Below are positions 35,471 to 43,457 of a DNA stretch of 55,473 nucleotides, one piece after another. Source of the DNA: a bacterium. GTDB taxonomy: Bacteria; Patescibacteriota; Patescibacteriia; Patescibacteriales; UBA12465. The translations under genes were made by a program, and so were the position numbers. The notes under the pieces were generated by a model. It was not told the DNA's origin. It saw only the letters and a program-made list of their open reading frames with translations, and ran no database searches. Position 1 is the stretch's first letter. Every line of letters begins with the position of its first letter. The DNA is taken from positions 1 to 55,473 of the forward strand of contig JAJZRB010000007.1 in the NCBI GenBank assembly GCA_021806615.1, in the 5' to 3' direction.

Positions 35471-36301
35471 ATGGTGTATTTAAAGACAGCGGAAGAAATC
35501 AGGGTGATCAGGGAGGGCGGCCGGCGTCTGGCCGCTATTTTAGCGCGTCTTTTAAGAGAGGTCAAACCCGGAGTCAGTACGGCTTATCTGGAGGATTTAG
35601 CTAACGATCTGATCAAGGAAGCCGGCGGATATTCCGCTTTCAAGGATTATCCGATGGGCGGCGATATTTTTTTCCCGTCTACTCTCTGCGTATCCATTAA
35701 CGATGAAGTGGTGCATGGCGCGGCTCTTCCGCCACGCCTGATAGCCGAAGGAGATATCGTTGATTTAGACATCGGTATGGAGTGGCCGGTCAGGCCGGAA
35801 TGGCGCGCTAAATTCGCTGCGCCTATCAATCCTTTTTCTAAACGTGGCGGGTTTTTTACCGATATGTGCGCGACTGTCGGCGCGGGAAAAATCAGCGCGG
35901 AGGCCAGGAAATTATTGCAGGTCACGCGCGAATGCCTTGATTTAGGCATAAAAGCGGCCCGCCCCGGAGCGACGCTGAACGATATCGCCCGGGCGATAGA
36001 GGGCCATGCCCAGAAGAACCATTATGGAGTCGTGCGCGATCTGGTCGGCCATGGGGTCGGTTATTATGCCCATGAAAAGCCTGATGTTTTTAATTTTACT
36101 ATTTCTGACAAATCGCCGGAAAATATAGTCTTGCGTCCCGGTATGGTCCTGGCTATCGAGCCGATGATAAATATCGGCGATTGGCGGGTAGATGTGGCCG
36201 ACAATGATTTTACTATTTTGACGGCCGACGGCAGCCTGAGCGCCCATTTTGAACATACGGTCGTGATTACTGAGCGCGGCAGTGAGATCTTAACTATATA
36301 A
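35471..36301 (+). CDS. map: Methionine aminopeptidase type I
   Basis: 276 residues from ATG 35471 (MVYLKTAEEIRVIREGG); a TTG at 35462 is ignored. Removes the N-terminal Met from nascent proteins. All five metal ligands are identifiable: D100 (in DLDIG), D131 (FTDMCATV), H194 (GHGVGYYAH), E230 (AIEPMIN) and E261 (FEHTVVITE). About 20 extra residues are inserted between the first two ligands. It is usually beside secY but here is 2 kb away. Its stop overlaps the ruvX start. Confidence 0.94.
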   Translation: MVYLKTAEEIRVIREGGRRLAAILARLLREVKPGVSTAYLEDLANDLIKEAGGYSAFKDYPMGGDIFFPSTLCVSINDEVVHGAALPPRLIAEGDIVDLDIGMEWPVRPEWRAKFAAPINPFSKRGGFFTDMCATVGAGKISAEARKLLQVTRECLDLGIKAARPGATLNDIARAIEGHAQKNHYGVVRDLVGHGVGYYAHEKPDVFNFTISDKSPENIVLRPGMVLAIEPMINIGDWRVDVADNDFTILTADGSLSAHFEHTVVITERGSEILTI

Positions 36302-36690
36302 TGATTATGGGCAATGTAAAAAAATATTTAGGAATCGATTGGGGCGAAAAACGCATCGGCCTGGCTACTGCTGACAGCGAAGTCGGCTTAGCCCTGCCTT
36401 TAGCGACAGTCGCCAGCCTGGCGGAGGTCCTGACGGCTATTAACGCTGAAGAAGCGGACATAGTGGTCTTAGGATCACCGCGTAAGATGAACGGGGAAGA
36501 GGCTGATAATCCGCTCTGGCTCAGTTTTTTAGAACAGCTTCGGCGCCATAGCAATCGCCCGGTCGTCCTCATTGACGAACGCCTGACTAGCCAGGCGGCC
36601 GATTCCTTGGAAGGCAGCGCGGCTGAAAAAGCCCAGCGCGACGAAATAGCGGCGACGCTTATTCTCCAGGATTATCTTGATCGTAACTGA
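36301..36690 (+). CDS. ruvX: Holliday junction resolvase-like / pre-16S rRNA nuclease YqgF
   Basis: 129 residues, RNase H fold. It has YLGIDWGEKRIGLATAD with the first catalytic Asp, VVLGSPRKMNG, LIDERLTSQAADSL and the last acidic site DEIAATLILQDYL. In E. coli YqgF finishes the 5' end of 16S rRNA. The map stop and this start share one base (the A of TAATG). ATG 36307 is an alternative start. Confidence 0.9.
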   Translation: MIMGNVKKYLGIDWGEKRIGLATADSEVGLALPLATVASLAEVLTAINAEEADIVVLGSPRKMNGEEADNPLWLSFLEQLRRHSNRPVVLIDERLTSQAADSLEGSAAEKAQRDEIAATLILQDYLDRN

Positions 36691-36691
36691 T

Positions 36692-37435
36692 ATGGACGGA
36701 AGCAAAAATACCACCGCCCTGATCCTGAAACGCGAGCCATACCGCGAAGATGACTCTTTGGTTACGGTCTATACCCTTGATTTCGGCAAATTGAGCTTGA
36801 TCGCTCGCGGAACGCGTAAATTGCGCTCTAAGCTCGCCGGTCATCTTGAGCCTTTAACGCTGTCGGAGATCATGATTATCAGCGGTAAAGGACTTGACTA
36901 TATTGGAAGCGCTCTCGGCCGAGAAGTTTATCAGCCGATCCGCCAAGATTTGAATAAGCTTCATTATGCCGGACGGGCAATAAGTATTTTCAGCCGTCTG
37001 GTAAAAGATAGCGAACCAGACCGGCGCTTATTTTTTTTAATTGTCGATTGGCTGGCGGCTTTGAACAGCTTTGAAGATTTAAGCTCGGAGTCCGGCGATC
37101 TGCTGTTGGCTTTTTTTGCTCTGCGGCTTTTAGGCGAACTAGGCTATAAGCCGGAAATGTATAAATGCCTTGATTGTGGAAAATCAGTCAAGCCGGGCCG
37201 TAATTATTTCAACTTGTTAAATGGCGGTGTCGTTTGCGAGGCTTGTTTTCTAAAGGAAAGCGGTCGGATCGGATTTCAGGTTACTAATATTTTGACAATT
37301 TCTGATAATTGTGTTAAGATTGTTAGATTTATCTTAGAAAATGAGGAGGGCCGGATCTTGAGAATGAAAATAGATAAGAAATACTTAAAAGAATTATCAT
37401 TTTTAGTGGAGAGTTTGCTTAATTTTTATTTTTAG
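36692..37435 (+). CDS. recO: DNA repair protein RecO
   Basis: 247 residues from the ATG at 36692. An N-terminal OB-fold (ALILKREPYREDDSLVTVYT, LIARGTRKLRSKLAGHLEPL) is followed by a helical domain with a four-cysteine zinc site (YKCLDCGKSV and VVCEAC). Loads RecA on SSB-coated gaps together with RecR. The open frame extends slightly upstream across the ruvX stop, but only through a TTG. Confidence 0.9.
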   Translation: MDGSKNTTALILKREPYREDDSLVTVYTLDFGKLSLIARGTRKLRSKLAGHLEPLTLSEIMIISGKGLDYIGSALGREVYQPIRQDLNKLHYAGRAISIFSRLVKDSEPDRRLFFLIVDWLAALNSFEDLSSESGDLLLAFFALRLLGELGYKPEMYKCLDCGKSVKPGRNYFNLLNGGVVCEACFLKESGRIGFQVTNILTISDNCVKIVRFILENEEGRILRMKIDKKYLKELSFLVESLLNFYF

Positions 37436-37449
37436 TTATCAGCTTGATG

Positions 37450-37458
37450 TGTTATGAT
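37450..37458 (+). promoter_or_regulatory. Extended -10 promoter before the small gene pair
   Basis: TGTTATGAT: TGn plus TATGAT (37453-37458); start near 37465. Confidence 0.5.
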
Positions 37459-37477
37459 ATATAAAGCATAATTAAAT

Positions 37478-37505
37478 AAGGCCGCGCTCCTCAGGCGCCG
37501 GCCTT
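37478..37505 (+). promoter_or_regulatory. GC-rich leader hairpin
   Basis: AAGGCC (37478-37483) pairs with GGCCTT (37500-37505), with an inner GCGC/GCGC stem. No T run follows, so it is a leader structure ending 12 nt before the next ATG. Confidence 0.5.
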
Positions 37506-37517
37506 AGCATTACTCAT

Positions 37518-37823
37518 ATGACTAATAATTTTTCCCCGGCTTTAGAGCAATTCGTCAATCGTTTGCTCGCTGAAAAAAAATTATCTGATTTAGAGCCAGG
37601 CGTCCGCGATCAGGCCAAGGCCGATTTATTAGAGAAGGCGGAAGAGCGCGTTAAGGCCGCTATTTTCGCCAATATGCCAGCCGATAAATTAGCGGAATTT
37701 ACTGGGTTGATGGACAGCGGTGATGAAGCTAAATTACAAACCTTTATCCAAGAGGCTATTCCCAACTTGGAGCAGATCATCGCTCAGAGCTTGCTGGATT
37801 TTCGCGATACCTATCTCGGCTGA
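37518..37823 (+). CDS. Small helical protein, DUF5663-like
   Basis: 101 residues, helical and acidic, with no membrane segment. The layout (VNRLLAEKKLSDLEPGVRDQ, then a LADKxEE-like central helix, then FIQEAIPNLEQIIAQSLLDF) resembles the DUF5663 proteins found mainly in this radiation. The function of that family is unknown. It has its own promoter and GC-rich leader hairpin and is followed 6 nt later by an even smaller gene. Confidence 0.6.
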   Translation: MTNNFSPALEQFVNRLLAEKKLSDLEPGVRDQAKADLLEKAEERVKAAIFANMPADKLAEFTGLMDSGDEAKLQTFIQEAIPNLEQIIAQSLLDFRDTYLG

Positions 37824-37829
37824 ACGGCT

Positions 37830-38009
37830 ATGTCATTATCCAACCAGGCCAAAATAAATCGTATCAACGACATTTATCAAGAATTTTTGCATAAAGTCAG
37901 AGAGATTGAAAGCGCGCGCGATCGCAAGATAGCCGCCCTCTTAGCCAGCGATGACGAGGCAAAGATCGCACGGATAAGGCAAGATTTAAAATCAAGATTT
38001 AAAGGATAA
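37830..38009 (+). CDS. Very small coiled-coil-like protein
   Basis: 59 residues: one long amphipathic helix, INDIYQEFLHKVREIESARD, then a short IARIRQDLKSRFKG end. It begins 6 nt after the previous small gene and ends in a terminator, so the two are one transcription unit. The reading frame, codon use and position favour a real gene, but there is no recognised family. Confidence 0.55.
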   Translation: MSLSNQAKINRINDIYQEFLHKVREIESARDRKIAALLASDDEAKIARIRQDLKSRFKG

Positions 38010-38040
38010 TCCGGTCTTCAGCACGGCCGGATTTTATATT
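38008..38040 (+). terminator. Terminator before the giant gene
   Basis: AATCCGG (38008-38014) pairs with CCGGATT (38027-38033) and is followed by TTTATATTTT. It overlaps the stop codon of the 59-residue gene and ends 8-15 nt before the next ATG. Confidence 0.75.
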
Positions 38041-38048
38041 TTAACTAT

Positions 38049-41000
38049 ATGCCAAACTTTTACGGAGGCTTGAAAAAATTTTTCAGTCTTAAGGAGGACA
38101 GCCGGAAGAAAGACGAGGCGGAAAAAAATAAGCTAGAAGAAGGACCTAGCCCGGAAGACGTAGCCCGGGAATTGGCGCTAGCCGAAGAAAAGATAAGAAA
38201 TCAAGAGCTTTCTCCCGATGCGAGCGGCGAACTGCCGGATGAGAAAAAACCGGCCGGCCAAAAAGTAGTCCAAGAGGCGGGTTCGGATCTGGCGGCCGCT
38301 AAAAAAGATTCTTTGCATAGTTTGGACCAGGCGGCTAAATTGACTTTCACCGCCGGCCTTGTTGACACTTCAGACATCATGCGCAGCCAAGCGCATCGCG
38401 CCGCTTCGGAGAAGATGACGGCAGACAAGAAGGAGTTGAGCGGTTTTAAAGGGATAGTCGCCAGGATCTGGAAATATAATTATGCCGAACAGTATTTGCA
38501 CGAGCAAGAACGCGTCAAGGCTAAGAAAAGGATATTAGCGGAAGGAAATGTCTATAGCAATGAAGGGCTGAGCGCGACTGAGAAAGCAGAAGCGAATAAA
38601 GCCTTCCAAGACGCGACCTTGACCAGGTTCACTTCGGAAATCAAGGGCTTAGTGGAAGAGAATCTGGGCGAGAAGCGCGAACAGCTGGCTGATACCGCGG
38701 CGGCTAAGGCGATCAAGTCCGACCTGAAGAAGATAATCAACGAATATGCCGATGGCCGGATAGACGAAGCGGGATTCGAGGGAGCAAAACGCGCCGTCTT
38801 TGAAAAAATACAGCAAAGCGGCGATCAGACGACGATCAAGCAGAGCGAAATGTTCGTCGATAATTTTCTGGCTATCGCCGATCAAGTCAAAGGGATCAAA
38901 GATAATATCCGCCAAGCCGCCGACCATCAGGAAAAATTAGCCGCCTTTGATTTCGATCTTAATCTCATCTTAGGCAAAGCGAAGGAAGGAATAAAGACGG
39001 AAACGCATTATAATCTAGCGGAAAAGACCGTAGAGAGATTGCGGCGCAGCAAATTAGGCAGCCTCATTAACGAGACGACTCTGGCGGCTTCGGTCGGCCT
39101 GGCTTACTCGGCCGGTTCCTTCTTATCCCAGCGCGTTTTACGTTCTAAAGCGATGGCAGTCGGAACTTTGGGCCTGGCCGTCGGCGTTTCCGGCGCTTAT
39201 TCTGGCATCAAGGAAAGCCAGATGCAGAAGAGGGAACGCCAAACCTTAGAAGCGCGCGCCGCTACAGGGGCCGTCGATCTCCAGGCAGAACAGCAGAAAT
39301 TAGGCCAGGAAATTACGGCCTTGAAAGAAGCCGAAAAGATGACGAGCGATAAGAAAGAATTAAGAAATATCAGCAATAGGCTAAAGAGCTTAGAGGGGGA
39401 ACGGAAGAAAATGGCTGAGCAGGAAAGCTTCCTATACCAGAAGAAGACCGCGCGGGAGCTCAGCGCTAATTTACAGCAGGCGCTTTATGAAGTCGATCCT
39501 AGCGGCCAAGCGAACGTTAAGAAATTTGATTCCGCCGCTGAGCTGGACGGCGTCCTGGACCAATTGGCGCAAATCGAGGCCCGTCTGGAGCTTTCTAATG
39601 AGAAAAAGATAGATCTGATAAGCTATTCCAGCTTAGCCAAAGTAGAAAGCGAACGCTTGGATTTGTTGCAAGCTAAATGGCAGGCTAAAGACAGGCTGCA
39701 ATCTTTGCCGGCTGATGTCAGCCGGGATTGGGAGAAACGCCTGAAGGATCTGACGAACCTCCATCGCCAAGTATTGCTGAAAAATGATGATGGCGGCATT
39801 GAAAGAAAAGATCAGCTTTTCAATAAATATAAAAACAAGGAGGTCCTCCGGAAAGTCGCGCAGAGCGCCGTCAGCGGCCTGACTATCGGCTTAGCGGCCC
39901 AGGAAGTTTTTGCCGCTTTCTCGGACAAACAGGAAGGCCTGGTAGAAAATATATTCAAAGGAGACAAGCGCATCCTAGGCGGGCGCGATACGGCGCTGGA
40001 AGCTTTACGCGGCTGGCTGACCGGCCATCACGCTGTCGGCGAGATGCATGAGGCGGCCATCGCTAACGGCTTAGTCAAACTGCCGGGAGATTGCAGCTGG
40101 CTGCATAATCCGGATGGCTCTTTCAATCTGGTGCGCGGCTCAGAAGTTTTGGCCGAACATTTGAAAGTAAATCCGGACGGCTCTTTGACCTCAGAGGCTA
40201 GGGATTTATTAGCGGCCGAGCATATCAATGTCGCCGCCAGCCAATATTTGATCGAACCGGGTCAAAATACCACGACCTTAACCCACCTCAGCCCTAATGA
40301 TTATATTGATAAGCATAGCGGAGATTTCAAGCAAGTCAGCCGCAGCTTATGGTATGCGAACGACACCCCGATGTATAAAGGGCCGGACGGCAAGCTGCAC
40401 GGAGCTGATTTGAATGAACTCAAGGAACAATGGGGCGGCGACCATGGCTCAGGCATCAATACTAAGACTAATTGCTATGAGATGACCGCTTTCAGGATGC
40501 GCCCGGACGGATCGTTTGAAACCGTAAACGGCACTAAACTGAATGAAAATGCCGCTGAATTGATCAAGGAAGGAAAAATGAGATTCCAGTTTTCTCTATC
40601 TGATGAAACCCAGAATCAGGTTATTGACCTGCCTGTCGATCCGGTCACCGGGAAAATAAGCGTTGAAAGGGGAAGCGAGCTCGGTAAGCTTTTATTCGGC
40701 GAGAAGAATAGCCACGGCGCCTTGCAGGCCGTCTTGAAAGCGAGATTCGCTGAAGTCGTGACTTCGGCCGGAGTCGGCCAGAATGGCGTGGAAAAAGTCC
40801 ATGTGTTTGCGACCGCTGTCGGCGAAGGGTTGAAAGACGCGACTGCCTCGGAAATAATCAATACGCCGCCGCAATTAGGGACGTCCACTATCCTCGATGT
40901 TCCGCGGGAATGGGATATCCCGCCAGTCATTCCAGTCGGTTGGCGGAAACCCCTGGGCAAGATACCGGGGGCCGGTTTTGAGTATAGCCTCTATCAGCCC

Positions 41001-43316
41001 GGTCCAGTGGATGAGAACCGCCTGAAAAAGATGGCGGAAAGACGTTCGGATACTTTGAATAGAGACCCGCGCGCCAAGCTTGACCACTACGAAGAGATTG
41101 AAAAATATTTTGCCAAGATGGATAAGGATTATCGGGAAAAGATCAAGGGTTTGGCGGCCGAAGCCGGAGCGATGAGCCCCGAGAACAAGGTCTCTATCTG
41201 CATCCCGGTAGCTGGCCATCAGGAAGGAGGCAGGATTTATGAATCATTGAAGAATTATACTTACCAGAAAGCCGAGCCGGAAGATTTTGAGATCTGCTTG
41301 ATGGTCAATCATCCGGATCACGATCAGGACGGGAAGGAGATCAAGCCTGATAAGACGCTGGCGGAGATAGAGCGCTTTAAAAAAGATTACCCGCAGATGA
41401 ATGTCAAAGTGATGTATAAAGTCATCCCTTATGAAGAGGTCAATATCGGCCTGGTGCGTAAGATGTTGAATGATGCCGTCCTTTATCGCCAGCATGAGCG
41501 AGGGAAAAAAGCTCCGGATTTGATCATGGTCAGTAACGATGCGGACAATCTGGGCATTGATCCGCGTTATGTCCAGAATTTCATCAAGAGATTCGCCGAT
41601 AATCCTAAACTGGACGGCGTACTCGGACAGTTAGATTGGGATCCGGAAGCCTATACTAAATATCCGTTGATCCATATTGGCACCCGTTTATTCCAATACT
41701 ATTCCGGCCTGGGGCGCAAGAATCGTGGCGGAATCGTTTCTAGCGGTGCCAATTTCGCTTTTAAATCAAGCATCTACGCCGGTATCGGCGGCTATTTAGA
41801 CGATGTCCAAGGAGGGGAAGATGTCGCTATCGGCCAGGCGATCTCTTTAGCCCGCGGCGATACTTATGAAACCCAGCGCCACGGCGGATCAGCTTCGCGG
41901 CTCTTCACTTCCGCCCGCCGGGCCATAGATGTCTTGAATAAATTCAATCTATCCCCGGTAGAACAGTGGGATAAAGGTTTCAGCGCTTTTGACGATGAGA
42001 TACGCAAGATGGACCTAAATAGCTTGGCCGGCGAGAAGATCGATTATCGCGATCCCAAATTTTTAGCGAAATTCAAGATCGGCTTGGAGCATATCATCAA
42101 TCAGACCCTGAATGTCTATGAGCGCGGGGAGAAATTAGGCAAAGGCCATAGGACCTATCGCGAGGAGATTATCGGACGTTTAGGCATCAAATATAAGCTT
42201 GACGATAAAGGTAATGTGGTGATTACCGATATGTCCAAATTAGTGAAGGGCTTGGAGACTTATCAGAAAGAAGGGATCCTGCAGCGCGACGCCCGATCCG
42301 GCAAGCTTAAGCCGGCGGAAAGATTGAAGAAGATGCGCGCGGCGCGCCAGAGCGTAGAGGCAGGAGGAGAAAAGCCCGCTCCAGAGGAAAGCGCCTTAGC
42401 CAAAGAAAATGACGCCTCCCTGAAGAAATTCTATGAAGAGGGGAAGAGGATAATAGACGTCAGTTTGACCGCGCCCGCCATTAAGGAAATCAAGGCCGGA
42501 GAAAAACAAAGCGATCTGGACGGCGAATATGTCCGGCGCGATAATGAAATAATCTCCGAAGGCGAAACCGGACGGGTCGTAGCCGGTTATGACAAGGCGA
42601 CGCAAGAGCCGGTGGTCATCAAGGAAAGTCCGAAAAGCAAGAAGAAGAAATTGGATCCGGAAAAGTATTTATTAGATCGCGGCTTCAGTGATCCTGCCCT
42701 GGCCTTGCCTCGCAAGAGGCTGGAACGAGGCCAGGAAATAATCAAAGTCTATCAGGCGGCGGAAACTGACCTGGAACATTATTTAGAGAGTTACCATAAG
42801 CTAGAGCCGAAAGCGGCCCTAGAAATAATCATCCGTCTAAGCGATGCCGCTCGTCAGCTGCACCGCCTAGATGTTGTCCATGGCGATATCGCGCCGAGCA
42901 ATGTCCTGTTATTTCCCGACGGCGCCAAGCTCGGGGATTTAGATGATTCTTATGTCCATGATTTCATAAAGACCGGCAATAGCGGCAATCGCTTCATCAT
43001 GGCGCCAGAGATGTTCGCCGGAGAAGGACAGAATAAGTTCGATAAGACTGTAGATATTTATGCCTTATCAGCCGATCTATACTATATGCTCGTCGGACGC
43101 TGGCCGCACCAGATCGAGGAAAAGGGATTGACCCCGGAAGCCAAACAGGAGAAATATAAAGAATTGCATGAGACGGAAGAAATAAGCTACCCGGATGATA
43201 TCCCGCCGGTTTTACGTCCTATCTTAGCCAGAGGCTTGGCTGTCAGCCCATCCGGACGATATCAGAGCATAGACTACCTGTTGAAAGATCTCCTGTCGGC
43301 TTATAACAGTCTTTAG
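38049..43316 (+). CDS. Giant fusion: membrane/coiled-coil front, GT2 glycosyltransferase, Ser/Thr kinase-like domain
   Basis: 1755 residues, the largest gene here. 1-95: charged low complexity. 100-335: long helices. 340-385 and 599-624: hydrophobic segments that could anchor it in the membrane, separated by coiled coil (395-590). 640-1000: unrecognised, with repeated NPDGS/RPDGS turns (687, 708, 818). 1046-1290: family 2 glycosyltransferase, KVSICIPVAGHQEGGRI, DxD-type SNDADN (D1164, D1166) and GGEDVAIG (1255-1262). 1498-1755: protein kinase fold with glycine loop EGETGRVV, K1525 (VVIK), HGDIAPSN (D1613, N1618), GDLDD replacing DFG (D1630) and APE (1652-1654). Catalytic residues of both domains are kept, so both may be active. 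One uninterrupted frame flanked by terminators. Acceptor and phosphorylation target are unknown. Confidence 0.8.
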   Translation: MPNFYGGLKKFFSLKEDSRKKDEAEKNKLEEGPSPEDVARELALAEEKIRNQELSPDASGELPDEKKPAGQKVVQEAGSDLAAAKKDSLHSLDQAAKLTFTAGLVDTSDIMRSQAHRAASEKMTADKKELSGFKGIVARIWKYNYAEQYLHEQERVKAKKRILAEGNVYSNEGLSATEKAEANKAFQDATLTRFTSEIKGLVEENLGEKREQLADTAAAKAIKSDLKKIINEYADGRIDEAGFEGAKRAVFEKIQQSGDQTTIKQSEMFVDNFLAIADQVKGIKDNIRQAADHQEKLAAFDFDLNLILGKAKEGIKTETHYNLAEKTVERLRRSKLGSLINETTLAASVGLAYSAGSFLSQRVLRSKAMAVGTLGLAVGVSGAYSGIKESQMQKRERQTLEARAATGAVDLQAEQQKLGQEITALKEAEKMTSDKKELRNISNRLKSLEGERKKMAEQESFLYQKKTARELSANLQQALYEVDPSGQANVKKFDSAAELDGVLDQLAQIEARLELSNEKKIDLISYSSLAKVESERLDLLQAKWQAKDRLQSLPADVSRDWEKRLKDLTNLHRQVLLKNDDGGIERKDQLFNKYKNKEVLRKVAQSAVSGLTIGLAAQEVFAAFSDKQEGLVENIFKGDKRILGGRDTALEALRGWLTGHHAVGEMHEAAIANGLVKLPGDCSWLHNPDGSFNLVRGSEVLAEHLKVNPDGSLTSEARDLLAAEHINVAASQYLIEPGQNTTTLTHLSPNDYIDKHSGDFKQVSRSLWYANDTPMYKGPDGKLHGADLNELKEQWGGDHGSGINTKTNCYEMTAFRMRPDGSFETVNGTKLNENAAELIKEGKMRFQFSLSDETQNQVIDLPVDPVTGKISVERGSELGKLLFGEKNSHGALQAVLKARFAEVVTSAGVGQNGVEKVHVFATAVGEGLKDATASEIINTPPQLGTSTILDVPREWDIPPVIPVGWRKPLGKIPGAGFEYSLYQPGPVDENRLKKMAERRSDTLNRDPRAKLDHYEEIEKYFAKMDKDYREKIKGLAAEAGAMSPENKVSICIPVAGHQEGGRIYESLKNYTYQKAEPEDFEICLMVNHPDHDQDGKEIKPDKTLAEIERFKKDYPQMNVKVMYKVIPYEEVNIGLVRKMLNDAVLYRQHERGKKAPDLIMVSNDADNLGIDPRYVQNFIKRFADNPKLDGVLGQLDWDPEAYTKYPLIHIGTRLFQYYSGLGRKNRGGIVSSGANFAFKSSIYAGIGGYLDDVQGGEDVAIGQAISLARGDTYETQRHGGSASRLFTSARRAIDVLNKFNLSPVEQWDKGFSAFDDEIRKMDLNSLAGEKIDYRDPKFLAKFKIGLEHIINQTLNVYERGEKLGKGHRTYREEIIGRLGIKYKLDDKGNVVITDMSKLVKGLETYQKEGILQRDARSGKLKPAERLKKMRAARQSVEAGGEKPAPEESALAKENDASLKKFYEEGKRIIDVSLTAPAIKEIKAGEKQSDLDGEYVRRDNEIISEGETGRVVAGYDKATQEPVVIKESPKSKKKKLDPEKYLLDRGFSDPALALPRKRLERGQEIIKVYQAAETDLEHYLESYHKLEPKAALEIIIRLSDAARQLHRLDVVHGDIAPSNVLLFPDGAKLGDLDDSYVHDFIKTGNSGNRFIMAPEMFAGEGQNKFDKTVDIYALSADLYYMLVGRWPHQIEEKGLTPEAKQEKYKELHETEEISYPDDIPPVLRPILARGLAVSPSGRYQSIDYLLKDLLSAYNSL

Positions 43317-43333
43317 TATTTTACGCGGCATAT

Positions 43334-43363
43334 TAAAATCGGCTTAATCAGCCGATTTTTTGT
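43334..43363 (+). terminator. Terminator of the giant gene
   Basis: AAATCGGCT pairs with AGCCGATTT around a TAATC loop, then TTTTGTTATTTT. It stands about 20 nt after the stop. Confidence 0.88.
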
Positions 43364-43403
43364 TATTTTCTTGCTTAAATCTCTAAAATAAGTTAAAATC
43401 TAG

Positions 43404-43412
43404 TGGTAAAAT
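43404..43412 (+). promoter_or_regulatory. Extended -10 promoter of aspS
   Basis: TGGTAAAAT: TGn plus TAAAAT (43407-43412); start near 43419, about 39 nt before the ATG. Confidence 0.5.
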
Positions 43413-43431
43413 ATCTAAGAATTTTTTAAAA

Positions 43432-43457
43432 AAACGAGTCTGATCGTTTAGTTTTTT
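43432..43457 (+). promoter_or_regulatory. Hairpin with T run touching the aspS start codon
   Basis: AAACGA (43432-43437) pairs with TCGTTT (43444-43449), then AGTTTTTT and directly ATG 43458. The stem is only 6 bp; it lies downstream of the promoter, like the infA hairpin. Confidence 0.45.
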
